From Chloranthus sessilifolius (Eukaryota; Streptophyta; Magnoliopsida; Chloranthales; Chloranthaceae), in assembly GCA_021018995.1 (NCBI GenBank), contig JAJIZI010000022.1:62001-126000 (forward strand): 64,000 bases of DNA, read 5' to 3'. A program made the translations under genes and the position numbers. The notes below the pieces were generated by a model. That model saw only the letters and a list, made by a program, of their open reading frames with translations. It did not search any database and was not told where the DNA came from. Positions 32,447 through 44,821 of this stretch are shown here, in pieces; positions within the stretch are counted from its first letter, which is position 1, and every line of letters starts with the position of its first letter.

Positions 32447-34814
32447 TGGTAGAAAAGTGTATAATATGTTTGTACAACATTGTTTTTCGATTTTCTTTGT
32501 TTGTCTATTTTTCTTATGGCATAGTGTAAATACACTTCAAAGTTCAAATCGCAAAGTAAAAAGTACTTTTGAAAAGTTCAAAGTTCTATTGAATTGATTA
32601 CAGTAATGAACTACTGAAAAGAACCATGTTACATTGAATAGTTAAAATTTCCTTTCGAATAGAAAATCTGGGAGAAGTCCTTTGCGAAAAGATCTTTGGA
32701 GCCAAATCCATTTGAATAGACATCTGAAGCTCGGTTCTTTGAACTACACTTTCTCAAGATTTTTACCTTTGAAAGACACTTTTGCTATTCGAAATAGAGA
32801 AAAGGACTCTTTTGGAACTTTTCGAACACTTAAGGGTGCTTTGCGATTTTACTTGTTAGTATATTAGGTCATTTTGAAAGTCACTGGATATCTGCAAACA
32901 CTCTCCCAAGCAAACCCTTTTCAAACCCTAGCTCACCCTCTTCTCTCACGAGCTCCACAATAACCACCATCTATTCTAATCTTACGCGCTTTTCTCTTGT
33001 CGAAATCAAAGGTAGAGCCCAGTTCTGATCTGTTCAAAGCAAAGAAACCCAAACGAGAAACCCTAGATCGCGGTTGTTACTCACTTATTGGGGAATTAAA
33101 TGCGAAAAGTTACTTTTGCTACTTAATGACCGATTCACTGGGCCATGAGCATTCCCAATGCCCCCATTCAAGTCCCACCCTTTTTTATTTTTTCTTCTTA
33201 TTGTTGCTGCCTTGTTTCAATTTTTCCGTATAATGTGACCATGCCACCTTTGAACCGTGAAGGTTTGCATCACAATCACCAAAGTAATCAGGAAATGAAT
33301 CAATTTACTTAAGAATCATGACAATGTGGAAATTTTAAAATTTTCTTTGCAGAATTTAGACATTCTAAACCCTACAATATTCCACATTTCCATGATGTTA
33401 ACACAGGAAAATACACTTGTATTAGCACATAGCAAGTCCACGGGAAGAGAAAAAGGTAAAGATATACTTAAAAGCTCAAGGAAAAACCATAACCGGTGAG
33501 AATTGAGCCTATATGTTTTACATCTCATTGAAGAGTGGTGAGGCAACCCTTTTACGATTCAAAGGAATTTGGTGAGGCATTAGATCCACTAGAAATTAGG
33601 AAACTCCAAATCAAAACAAACAACGACATTCATGAAAGCGAGGAAAAGATCAAGGCCTTCTTTGGACAGCTTGAGCTTAACAGAACCAACCAGAAAGATC
33701 TGCCCTTGTTTGTACCCCAATTGAGCTATAAATCCTACAATGCTTCATCAAAACACCCATTTTCTTTTTGAACCAATGGAACCAATTCAGCCTTCCCTCA
33801 CCTTGAGAATTCAGGAGTTAAAGGAGAAAGAAGTAAAGATGGAACATTTCTGGGCAAATATCAAAATAAATGAAGAAGAAATACCTCAAAAATGGGCAGT
33901 ATGGTGACTGAGAAAGTAAAAGAAAAACAATGTGAAAAAGAAAAAAAAAAAAAAAAGGCAAAAAGGGGGACTTTATGGTGAAAATTCAAGATCAAAGGAA
34001 GAAGAAGCGAGTACTTTGAACACGAGAATCTCAAAGAAGCTAAACTCAAGAAGGTGGAGTCATGAACCACCTCCTTCAATTCTGACTTCTCAAAATCCAA
34101 ACACCTGTTCAACCTTCCTATCCACAAACCTCACTCCATGAGCCATACAACAAACCCGCTAAAAGTCCTTGTGATCCAAAGTTGAGTGAACTGTCATGTG
34201 GAGATAAGCAGTTTCCCAATCTATGGTGAGGAGATGTCAAGGATGCCAGCACCTGAGAATCATGCCTATGCTCATGCTTACAAATCCATTTGGGAGATGT
34301 AACTGCTCTTGAGCTTGAGTGAAAATGAACCCTTCAACAAAAATCTTGATGAGAGTACACCCTGGTAAGTGTTTGGGTTGGAACTTGAGCACATTAAGTA
34401 TGACTTATAACCTAATTTTTATTCAAATGATGAACTACTGCTGACACATTTGCATGATTTCTATGGCTGCTCACAGATTGGAAAGAGTGAAACATTCATA
34501 AGGTTTATAAATGTTGAAATCCCCTTGCAAACAATAAACCTAAATTTCTGTTTAAACATTGATTCAAGAGTAACTAATTTTGATCTTTGATTGCTCATGG
34601 GATGACAGTGCACTAATGCCAACTGTCCCATGGAGAAGTTTGTGGGTACCTTCACTGAAAACCCTCAGGAGACTTCACTCCTCTAGGGATCACCTAGGGG
34701 TTTAAAAGGCTTGTTGCATATGCTAAATGCACCTGTGCTTCCTACAAAAGTGGCTCTTTATTTTGCTTTTACGTTTCTTTGCTCAGGGACTAGCAAAGCT
34801 TAGGTTTGGGGGTG
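32447..34814 (+). other. Unit 1 3' non-coding region and polypurine tract
   Basis: It is collinear with 52329-54861 of unit 3 but shorter. A block of about 60 bp, including the internal second polypurine-like motif and the text after it, is missing near 33255-33265. The TTCGAA-type motif series is present but many members are eroded. The tract TTTGGGGGTG (34805-34814) abuts LTR 2. Confidence 0.75.
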
Positions 34815-36647
34815 TGTTAAGTAGTGAAAAATACCATTTTTCACCCCTAAACATGAGCCTTGAAAGACCCTTGAGAAGACTAAATAAGTGCTTTAGTGTG
34901 CATTTTACAGCTAACCAATCAGACAGGTCCAAATCCGAAAAGCATCCCAAAAAGATCAAAAAGCTGACAGCTCATGTCAAGTTTAAAGAAGGAGTGAAGA
35001 AACAGCCTCAGCAATGGCTAAAGAGGGTCTAAAAGAGCAGACAAAGACCTGAAGCAAGAGAGAGAGCCATTCGCAAAGAAAAAAATCAAGTTAAAAGTCA
35101 ATTCGCAAAGAAGAATGGGAGCCTAGAGTTCAATTCGCAAAGAACTTCTACTATTCGCAAAGAACTTGCACTTTTCGTAAAGAACCTTGAACTTTGCGAA
35201 AAGAAGAAAACACTCCTCGAAAAGAAGATTGAACTTTGCGAACAGAGCTTCAGAAGTCATTGAACTTTGCGAAAAGGCCCCTGAACTCTGCGAAATGGCA
35301 TTCTGGGGATTTGCAGCTCGTCCGAAGGGTATTTCAGGAAACTTTGCACGCGCCCCAATGCAATCAAAAGACCAGGAACATTCCGGAAGGTTCCAATCAA
35401 GATCCGAAGGCATATTCCAACCCATGTGAGCGCCCAAAGTTAAATTACCTGGCGGGAACTTCCAGAAGCTCAAACAGAATTTCAAACCCATAACAGAATT
35501 GATGCTTCTGGCACCTGATTGGCCGAACCAGATCAGAGCATTTCCATTGGCCAAAACAGATCTGGATCCCCATGCTCAACCCTCATTGGGCAATCCAGAT
35601 CTAAAGCATTCCTGATTGGTCAATCCAGCCATGCGCAGGATGGAGGAAAAAGTATAAATAGACGAACCATTTGCCCAATTTGGGTATCCAGATTTTAGAG
35701 TTTTCATCTCTGTTTCCCTCATTCCGGTCAGATAGCTTATATGAACCCCTTGTAATCCCTTCTTGTAGTTTACCTTTGAGAGCCATTGTGAGTGATTTGT
35801 ACTTCCAAGTTCGGATTCAAGACTGTAAGTCTGAGGGCTCTCTAAGAAGCCGTGCTCTGTAATTGTAATTTTGGATTTTAAAAGGTTGCTGTAATTTGTG
35901 TCTTCTCCATTGGAGTCATGTCGAGGGTCTGAATGTTCACCTTAGTGCATTAGACTTCTTTAGATTCACTCATCCGCATGCAACTTCCCTTAATTCATCA
36001 CCCCTGTGCGAATTAGCGTTGGTAACCTAATTCTAGCAGCATTTACAGTGATGTTCATGTTCTGAACTAAAGAATAGGCCACAACTATTGGATGATCTGT
36101 GACCATTTAAGTGGACAGATCATAGCCATAAGTCTAAACCTATTCCTTAATTCGGATTTATTTCTCTTACATCTGTGCTGGTAGCCAGATGAAGATTGAA
36201 TCTGCTCTGTTGAACTACAGATTCTCCATTAAAATTCAGAGGCTAAAGTACATGAAGCTATTATTTCTGCATTTGTCTTATTTTAAACATCTCCCCAACT
36301 CGGATCTGGATCATGTAGTTAGTTCTTTTCTTTATTTGCTTATAGTTAAATGTGACACAATCCAACACTCTCTTTTATCTATTCTTTTTTTTAGATAATT
36401 ATAGAGCCAGATCTGGTAGCACAGATCTGGAGGTTTATCTCTCAGTTTAGACAAAATTCTCTGTGGACGATCTTGAAATACTTACTTTTAAAACTTGCTA
36501 CAATTGGCCCTGATCTTGCAGGCCAGTGTTAGCCCCAATGTGCTGATATCCCTTTCATAAGTTAACATCCATATAACCTAGCATTCTTTAATTCTTTAAT
36601 TTTTGATTCATAATGCACACAATTATGGCACACTTGGAGCGACAACA
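34815..36647 (+). mobile_element. Athila-type LTR 2 (shared)
   Basis: It is bounded by TGTTAAGTAG and GCGACAACA, 1833 bp. It has a polypurine tract directly on its left and a primer-binding site on its right, so it is both the 3' LTR of unit 1 and the 5' LTR of unit 2. The TATA box is at 35653. It is much closer to LTRs 3 and 4 than to LTR 1. Confidence 0.95.
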
Positions 36648-36653
36648 AGTTTT

Positions 36654-36671
36654 TGGCGCCGTTGCCGGGGA
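36654..36671 (+). other. Primer-binding site of unit 2
   Basis: TGGCGCCGTTGCCGGGGA lies six bases after LTR 2. It is identical to the site in unit 4. Confidence 0.88.
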
Positions 36672-36827
36672 AGTTTGTTCTAAAATAGATAGACCTATGT
36701 TTATTTTCATTTATTTATCAGTCATTTATTAATTTTGTTGTTATTTTTATGCAGCGTACAGCTGTGTAAAAGGAAAGGAAAGTTCTTAAATAGACAGGTT
36801 TGCTGTACCAAACTCTCTCTGAGTTGT

Positions 36828-39800
36828 ATGTTTGGCAGGAGAACCCTCAATCACAGATTCTCCGTTAAATTCAGAAGTTGAAAGACTCCTAAGAAACCGA
36901 CATACATCACAGACATCTGCTGAAATGGGTGAAGAACAGAGATTGTTAAGAGACTACTTTGCCCCTGGTGCTTATAATTCCCCATTTTGCATTCAATTTC
37001 CCACAGTGGAGGGAAATTATGAAATTAAGTCCTCCACCATCCAAATGTTGCCTTCATTCCATGGATTGAGTAAGGAAGACCCTTACAAACACATTGATGA
37101 ATTTCTGGCTTTATGCACAACATTTAACATAGCTGGACTTGGTCCAGAGGCAACCAAGCTTAGGCTCTTTCCTTTTTCATTAAAGGACAAAGCTAGAGCA
37201 TGGTTATCTATGTTAGCATCACATCATGGAATGATTTGCAATGTCAATTTTTGTCAAAATATTTCCCAATGACTAAAACCAGCCAACTGAGACAAAGCAT
37301 CATCTCTTTCTCCCAAAACTCAACTGAAACTTTCCATGAAGCATGGGAAAGGTTTAAAGAACTGTTAAGGCAATGCCCTCACCATCAAATTCCTAAATGG
37401 CAGCTGGTTCAAAGCTTCTATCAAGGAACTGATCAGAAGGGCAAGAACATGGTGGATGCCTCTTGTGGAGGTACCTACTTGCAGAAAACAGTTGAAGAGG
37501 TTTGGGACCTCTTTGAGGTGATTGGAGAAAATTCAACCCAGCAGGAATCTCTGCCAAGGGACACTGAGAATCCAGCTAGGATGAATAATCCCCAATTCAC
37601 AAGAGGGAAAGTTTATGAAGTCAATGAGCTGGAAAGGAAAGTGGATAATTTGACCACAAAATTTGATAGACTGATGGACTCATTTAAAGCTCCAAATGGG
37701 TCAAGAGTAGAGGAGGCATGTCTGATATGCCAGTCCCCCACTCATTCCATTGATCAATGTGCATCACAATTTCCAGAACTCATGATGGAACAAGCTCATG
37801 CAGCTCAGTCTTATGGACAGATGCAATCGAATGACTACCCATGGAGATCTCATCCTAATCTCAGGTGGAATCAGGGAAATTACCAGCCCCAACAGCAGCA
37901 GCCCAAAAATCAATTACCTTTCAAACCTGCTCAGCCATATCAGCAGAATTTTTATAATAAATCAAATTTTCAGCAGCCTAACCAACAACAAGCCATGCAG
38001 CAGTCTGCACCAGCCCCTGCCCCTCCTAGATCCCTGACCTTTGAAGAGCAGGTCTTGAGTTCACTTCAAAATCTTGGAACTCTGTCTCAGACTGTGAACC
38101 TTCACAGTCAGAGCATTAAAAAAATTGAAGAAACTCTGGGCCAACTCTCAAATTCATTGGCTAAGAGAGAAGAGGGTAAACTACCCAGCCAACCTGTGAA
38201 CAATCCTAAGGGACAGTTCATGGTTGGAGAATCCTCAAATGGCCATGAGGAAATCAAAGCTGTGACTACTTTGAGAAGTGGAAGAATAATAAACAACACA
38301 GTGGGTAGTGAAGAGGAAAAGCATGAAGAACAAGTGCAGAAACGCCAGTTGGATAGCAATATGGCTGTTTATTTACATCAGAAAATCCAAAAAAATGGAA
38401 AACAGAAAAATAACGAAATTGGTGAAAAGGATGGGGAGGAGAAATTTGTTCCTCACCTCCCATTTCCCCATGCAATGATGTCACTTTCTCCTTTTGACAA
38501 AGGAAAACAAAAATTGAGGAAATGATGGAGACATTCAAGCAAGTTAAAATTAATCTACCTGCTTGATGCAATCAAACAGTCCCTGCTTATGCAAAATTTC
38601 TCAAAGAGTGTGCACCCACAAAGGCAATCTAGGATACATTTATCCAAGAAGGCCTTTCTTTGTGGAAAAATCAACCAAGTGCTATCAATTGCAACACCAC
38701 CTAAGATGCAAGACCACGAATCCCCACAATCCCTGCATCATTGGGGAGCACACCATTGAGAAAGCCTTGCTAGATCTGGGTGCTAGTGTCAACCTGCTTC
38801 CTAATTCATCTATGAGAAGCTAGGTTTGGGAGAATTGAAACCCACTCAAGTGGTGTTACAGCTAGATGACAGATCTGAAAGGAAACCTATGGGGTTGATT
38901 GAAGATGTTTTGGTAGGAGTAGACAAGTTTTTCTACCCTGCTGACTTTTTGGTGTTGGACATGGAACCAACCAAAAGTACCACTGCCATCCCTGTCATTC
39001 TGGGAAGACCATTCCTGGCTACAGCTAATGCATGCATTCAATGCAGGTCTGGCATCATGGAGGTGTCTTTTGGAAATATGAAAGTTAAATTGAATGTGTA
39101 TAATGTTGTTACTCAACCTCAATTCTCTGCTGAGGAATGTTTCCATGTTGACATCATTGATGAGCTGGTGGAGGAGTCTTTACAAACATTTCTGCAAGGT
39201 AAAGACTCCACCACAGAATTTAAAAATGATTGGGGATCCACTGAGAAAGAAGGAAAAGGGAGATCAAATTCAACGGGAGTCTGCTTTGTGCAAGGCACTC
39301 ACCAACAGTCATCAAGTTCTCTCTCTTGGAGACCTGCTCCTCTCCCTCTTCCACAAGTTACCAAGGTACCTTTGCTGCCCTCTTTTCTCAGCCCACCTGA
39401 ATTGGAACTCAAACAGCTCCCAAAAATCTGAAATATGTGTTTTGGGAGATCATCAAACACTACACTGTGATTATTTCTTCCTCCCTTACAAAGGAGCAAG
39501 AAGAGGAGCTGTTGGTAGTTCTAAAATGAGCACAAGAAAGCAATTGGGCTGGACCATTCGTGAGTTAGGAGGAATAAACCCAGCTGTATGCATGCATAAG
39601 ATCCACCTGGAAGAGGATGCCAAGCCTTCTAGAGAAATGCAAAGAAGGTTGAATCCTCACATGCAAGAAGTGGTAATGAAGGAAGTTGTCAAGCTGCTAG
39701 ATGCTGGGGTCATTTACCCCATTTCAGATTCTGCTTGGGTAGCACCCACACAGGTGGTGCCTAAGAAATCTGGCATCACTGTTGTAGCAGCTGAATCTGG

Positions 39801-42288
39801 TAAACTTTTGGCCAACACACAAATAACTGGCTCGAGGGTCTGCATAGACTACAGAAAATTAAATAGCATGACAAGGAAAGACCATTTCCCCCTCCCCTTC
39901 ATTGACCAAATCCTTGATAAGCTTGCAGGCAAAGCTTACTACTGCTTCCTTGATGGGTACTCTGGTTACAACCAGATCCCTGTGTACGCATAGAACCAAG
40001 AAAAGACCACCTTCACCTGCCCCTTTGGCACTTTTGCCTATAGGAGGATGCCCTTTGGTCTTTGCAATGCCCCTGCTACTTTTCAAAGATGCATGTATGC
40101 CATCTTTTCTGACATGATTGATCAATTCATGGAGATCTTCATGGATGACTTTTCAATTTATGGAGACAGCTATTCCCAATGCTTACACCACCTCAAGTTG
40201 GTGTTGCAAAGATGTGAAGAAACCAATTTGGTTCTAATTTGGGAAAAGAGTCATTTTATAGTCACCAAGGCATTGTCCTAGGACATGTGGTCTCCCATAA
40301 AGGCATAGAGGGGGACCAAGCAAAAATTGATCTAATTGCACATTTGCCTCCTCGCAGAACTGTTAAGCAAATCAGAAGTTTCTTAGGGCATGCAGGATTT
40401 TATAGGTGGTTCATCAAAGATTTCAGTAAAATTTCCAAGCCACTCTGTCATTTCTTGTGTCAAGATGTTCCTTTTGTGTTTACTAATGAATGCATGACAG
40501 CCTTTGAGGTCCTTAAGAAATGTCTGATTTCAGCTCCCATCTTGCAGTCCCTGACTATTCAGTGCCCTTTGAGCTGATGTGTGATGCATCGGACTATCCC
40601 CTAGGAGCCCTCCTTGGGCAGAGATAGGATAAGCCTCCCCATGTCATAGCCTATGCCAGCAGACCCATGATAGATCCCCACCTCAACTACACAACAACCG
40701 AGAAAGAGCTGCTGGCCATTGTGTCTGCATTGGAAAAATTCAGGCCTTATGTTTTAGGTTCACAAATTGTGGTGTTCTTGACCACCACTGCCCTAAAGTA
40801 CCTTACATCTAAAAAGGATACCAAGCCCAGATTAATCAGGTGGATCCTCCTATTACAGGAGTTTGATCTACAGATTAAGGATAAGAAAGGAGTGGAGAAT
40901 GTGGTGGCTGATCACTTATCCAGAATTCTCAATACTGAGGATGATAGCTTACCCATTAATGAATCATTTCCTGATGAGCAACTTTTTGCCATCAATACCC
41001 ACTGTCCTTGGTTTGCAAACATAGTCAACTTCTTGGCTATTGGACAGATTCCTCAACATTGGAATCGAATGGATAAAGATCTTTTCTTCTCACAAGTTAA
41101 ACATTTCATTTGGGAAGATCCTTATCTATTCAAGAATTGTGCAAACCAAGTGATCAGAAAGTGTGTCCCGGACCATGAATTCCCTGGCATATTGTCAATG
41201 TGTCATGAACAGGCCTGTGGAGGCCATTTCAGTGGCAATAAAACAGCTGCAAAAATTCTGCAGTGTGGTTTCTATTGGCCCACAATCTTTAAAGATGCCT
41301 TACAGCACTGTAAATCTTGCGAACTGCCAAAACTGGGCAAGCGTATTTCCAAAAGAAACTCAATGCCCTGCAGCCAATCACGGTAGTTGAGTTGTTTGAT
41401 GTTTGGGGCATAGATTTTATGGGCCCCTTTCCCCCTTCTAATGGAAACAATTTCATCTTGGTAGCTGTGGATTATGTCTCCAAGTGGATTGAGGCCATAG
41501 CTACCAAATCCAATGATCACAAAGTGGTTTTAAGATTCCTCAAAGACCACATTTTTTCCAGATTTGGATTCCCCAGAGCCATCATTAGTGATGGGGAAGC
41601 CACTTTTACCTTGACGGTTTGACTCTCTATTAAAAAGTACTCATGTCACTCCACAGTAGCCACTCCCTATCATCCACAAACCAGTGGACAGGTGGAGATT
41701 TCAAATAGAGATCAAACACATTTTGGAAAAAACTGTGAAGAAGGACAGAAAGGACTGGTCCTTTAAGCTTAATGATGCTTTGTGGGCATACAGAACTGCC
41801 TACAAGACTCCTATAGGGATGTCCCCTTTCAGACTGGTTTATGGCAAGGCATGCCATCTACCAGTAGAATTAGAATATAAGGCCGTGTGGGCAAGCAAAA
41901 CTTTTAATATGGATCTAACTGCTGCTGGTAACCACAGGAAGCTTCAACTCAACTGAACTGGAAGAAAGGATGGATGCCTACACTAGCTCAGTTGTACAAA
42001 GAATAGGTTAAATCATTCCATGATAGGAGCCACATGAGTAAAGAGCTCATACCGGGGTCCAAGGTATGGTTATTCAACTCTAAACTTAAATTCTTTCACA
42101 GCAAATTGAGATCCAGATGGGCCGGGCCATACACTGCCATGAAGGCCTCCCCCTCAGGGGCTGAGGATATTTCAGATCCCAAGGATGGAAGAATACTCAA
42201 GGTAAATGGTCAGAGGCTCAAACCATGCATTGAAAACACCCAGGAGCCCTTGCTGCCCACCTATCATCATGAATCTCCAAAAATCTGA
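36828..42288 (+). pseudogene. gag-pol: Athila unit 2 gag-pol, moderately broken
   Basis: Gag is readable in long pieces (about 36880-37215 and 37225-38525), with a lesion near 36860-36880 that shifts the ATG frame and a 10-bp deletion near 37218. The zinc knuckle [14 protein letters not shown] is kept (about 37720-37762). Protease ([10 protein letters not shown], about 38775) is followed by frame changes near 38515, 38560 and 38815. RT (MDDFSIYG at about 40142) is preceded by a TAG near 39991. RNase H and integrase are split over at least four frames between 40239 and 41956. Catalytic motifs survive in part; several are altered (for example TDHSAL in unit 4 reads LTTTAL here). Fewer lesions than unit 1. 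Confidence 0.92.
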
Positions 42289-44821
42289 TGGTAGAAAAGT
42301 GTATAATATGTTTGTACAACATTGTTTTTTCTGATTTTTGCTGTTTCTGTCTATTTTTCTTGTACGCATAGTGTAAATACACTTCAAAGTTCAAATCGCA
42401 AAGTAAAAAGTACTTTTCGAAAAGTCCAAAGTTCTATTCGAATTGATTCTGGAGCTGTAATGAACTACTCGAAAAGAACCATGTTCTGTTCGAATAGTTA
42501 AAATTTCCTTTTCGAATAGAAAATCTGGGGAGAAGTCCTTTGCGAAAAGATCTTTCTGGAGCCAAATCCATTTCGAATAGACATACTGAAGCTCAGTTCT
42601 TTGCGAACTACACTTTCTCAAGATTTTTTACCTTTCGAAAGACACTTTTGCTATTCGAAATAGAGAAAAGGACTCTTTTGGAACTTTTCGAACACTTAAG
42701 GGTGCTTTGCGATTTTACTTGTTAGTATATTAGGTCATTTTGAAAGTCACTGGATATCTGCAAACACTCTCCCAAGCAAAACCCCTTTTCAAAACCCTAG
42801 CTCACCCTCTTCTCTCACGAGCTCCACACGAATAACCACCATCTATTCTAATCTTCTGCGCTTTTTCTCTTGTCAGAAATCAAAAGGGTAGAGCCCAGCT
42901 GCGCGATCTGTTCAAAGCAAAGAAACCCAAACAGAGGAAACCCCTAGATCGCGGTTGTTACTCACTTATTGGGGAATTAAATGCAGAAAGTTACTTTCTG
43001 CCGCCTCCCACACGCATGCGCCCAATGCTACTTAATGACCCACGCTGATTCCTGGGCCATGAGCATTCCCAATGCCCCCCCATTCAAGTCCCACCCTTTC
43101 GGCTGTTTATTTTTTCTTCTTATTGTTGCTGCCTTGTTTCAATTTTTCCGGTATAATGTGACCATGCCACCTTTGAACCAGTGAGGACACTGTTCCCCAT
43201 AGGTTTGGGGGTATGGCAAACAGGTCCTGCCCATGGGATAATTAGCATAAGGGCATCACAATCACCAAAGTAATCAGGAAATGAATCAATTTACTTAAGA
43301 ATCATGACAATGTGGAAATTTTAAAATTTTCTTTGCAAGAATTTAGACATTCTAAACCCTACAATATTCCACATTTCCATGATGTTAACACCAGGAAAAT
43401 ACACTTGTATTAGCACATAGCAAGTCCACAGGAAGAGAAAAAGGTAAAGATATACTTAAAAGCTCAAGGAAAAACCATAACCAGTGAGAATTGAGCCTAT
43501 ATGTTTTACATCTCTGTTGAAGAGTGACTGAGGCAACCCTTTTCTGATTCAAAGGACTGGCTGAGGCATTAGATCCACTAGAAATTAGGAAACTCCAAAT
43601 CAAAACAAGCAACAGCATTCATGATACTGAGGAAAAGATCAAGGCCTTCTTTGGACAGCTTGAGCTTAACAGAACCAACCAAGAAAGATCTGCCCTTGTT
43701 TGTACCCCAATTGAGCTATAAATCCTACAATGCTTCATCAAAACACCCATTTTTCTTGCACCTGAACCAATGGAACCAATTCAGCCTTCCCTCACCTTGA
43801 GAATTCAGGTGTTAAAGGAGAAAGAAGTAAAGATGGAACATTTCTGGGCAAATATAAAAATAAATGAAGAAGAAACGCCTCAAAATGGGCAGTATGGTGA
43901 CTGAGAAAGTAAAAAAAACAATGTGAAAAAAGAAAAAAAAAAAGGGCAAAAAGGGCAAAAAGGGGAACTTTATGTTGAAAATTCAAGATCAAAGGAAGAA
44001 GAACTGAGTACTTTGAACACGAGAATCTCAAAAGAAGCTAAACTCAAGAAGGTGGAGTCATGAACCACCTCCTTCAATTCCTGACTTCTCAAAAATCCAA
44101 ACACCTGTTCAACCTTCCTATCCCTGAAACCTCACTCCACGAGCCATACAACAAACCCAGCCTAAAAGTCCTTGTGATCCAAAGTTGAGTGAACTGTCAT
44201 GTGGAGATAAGCAGTTTCCCAATCTATGGTGAGGAGATGTCAAGGATGCCAGCACCTGAGAATCATGCCTATGCTCATGCTTACAAATCCATTTGGGAGA
44301 TGTAACTGCTCTTGAGCTTGAGTGAAAATGAACCCTTCAACAAAAATCTTGATGAGAGTACACCCTGGTAAGTGTTTGGGTTGGAACTTGAGCACATTAA
44401 GTATGACTTATAACCTAATTTTTATTCAAATGATGAACTACTGCTGACACATTTGCATGATTTCTATGGCTGCTCACAGATTGGAAAGAGTGAAACATTC
44501 ATAAGGTTTATAAATGTTGAAATCCCCTTGCAAACAATAAACCTAAATTTCTGTTTAAACATTGATTCAAGAGTAACTAATTTTGATCTTTGATTGCTCA
44601 TGGGATGACAGTGCACTAATGCCAACTGTCCCATGGAGAAGTTTGTGGGTACCTTCACTGAAAACCCTCAGGAGACTTCACTCCTCCTCTAGGGATCACC
44701 TAGGGGTTTAAAAGGCTTGTTGCATATGCTAAATGCACCTGTGCTTCCTACAAAAGTGGCTCTTTACTTTGTTTTTTATGTTTCTTTGCTCAGGGACTAG
44801 CAAAGCTTAGGTTTGGGGGTG
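42289..44821 (+). other. Unit 2 3' non-coding region and polypurine tract
   Basis: No intact gene. It contains the TTCGAA/TTGCGAA motif series (about 42395-42715), an AAACCCTAG leader-like stretch near 42793, an internal polypurine-like AGGTTTGGGGGTATGG (43201-43216), coding-like debris (43560-44560), and the terminal tract TTTGGGGGTG (44812-44821) before LTR 3. Confidence 0.75.

Noticed and set aside
35123-35554. Minus-strand ORF of 143 codons repeated in LTRs 2, 3 and 4
   Set aside because: It recurs only because the LTRs are nearly identical; it is broken in LTR 1, has no recognisable domain, and overlaps the motif array and upstream promoter region.
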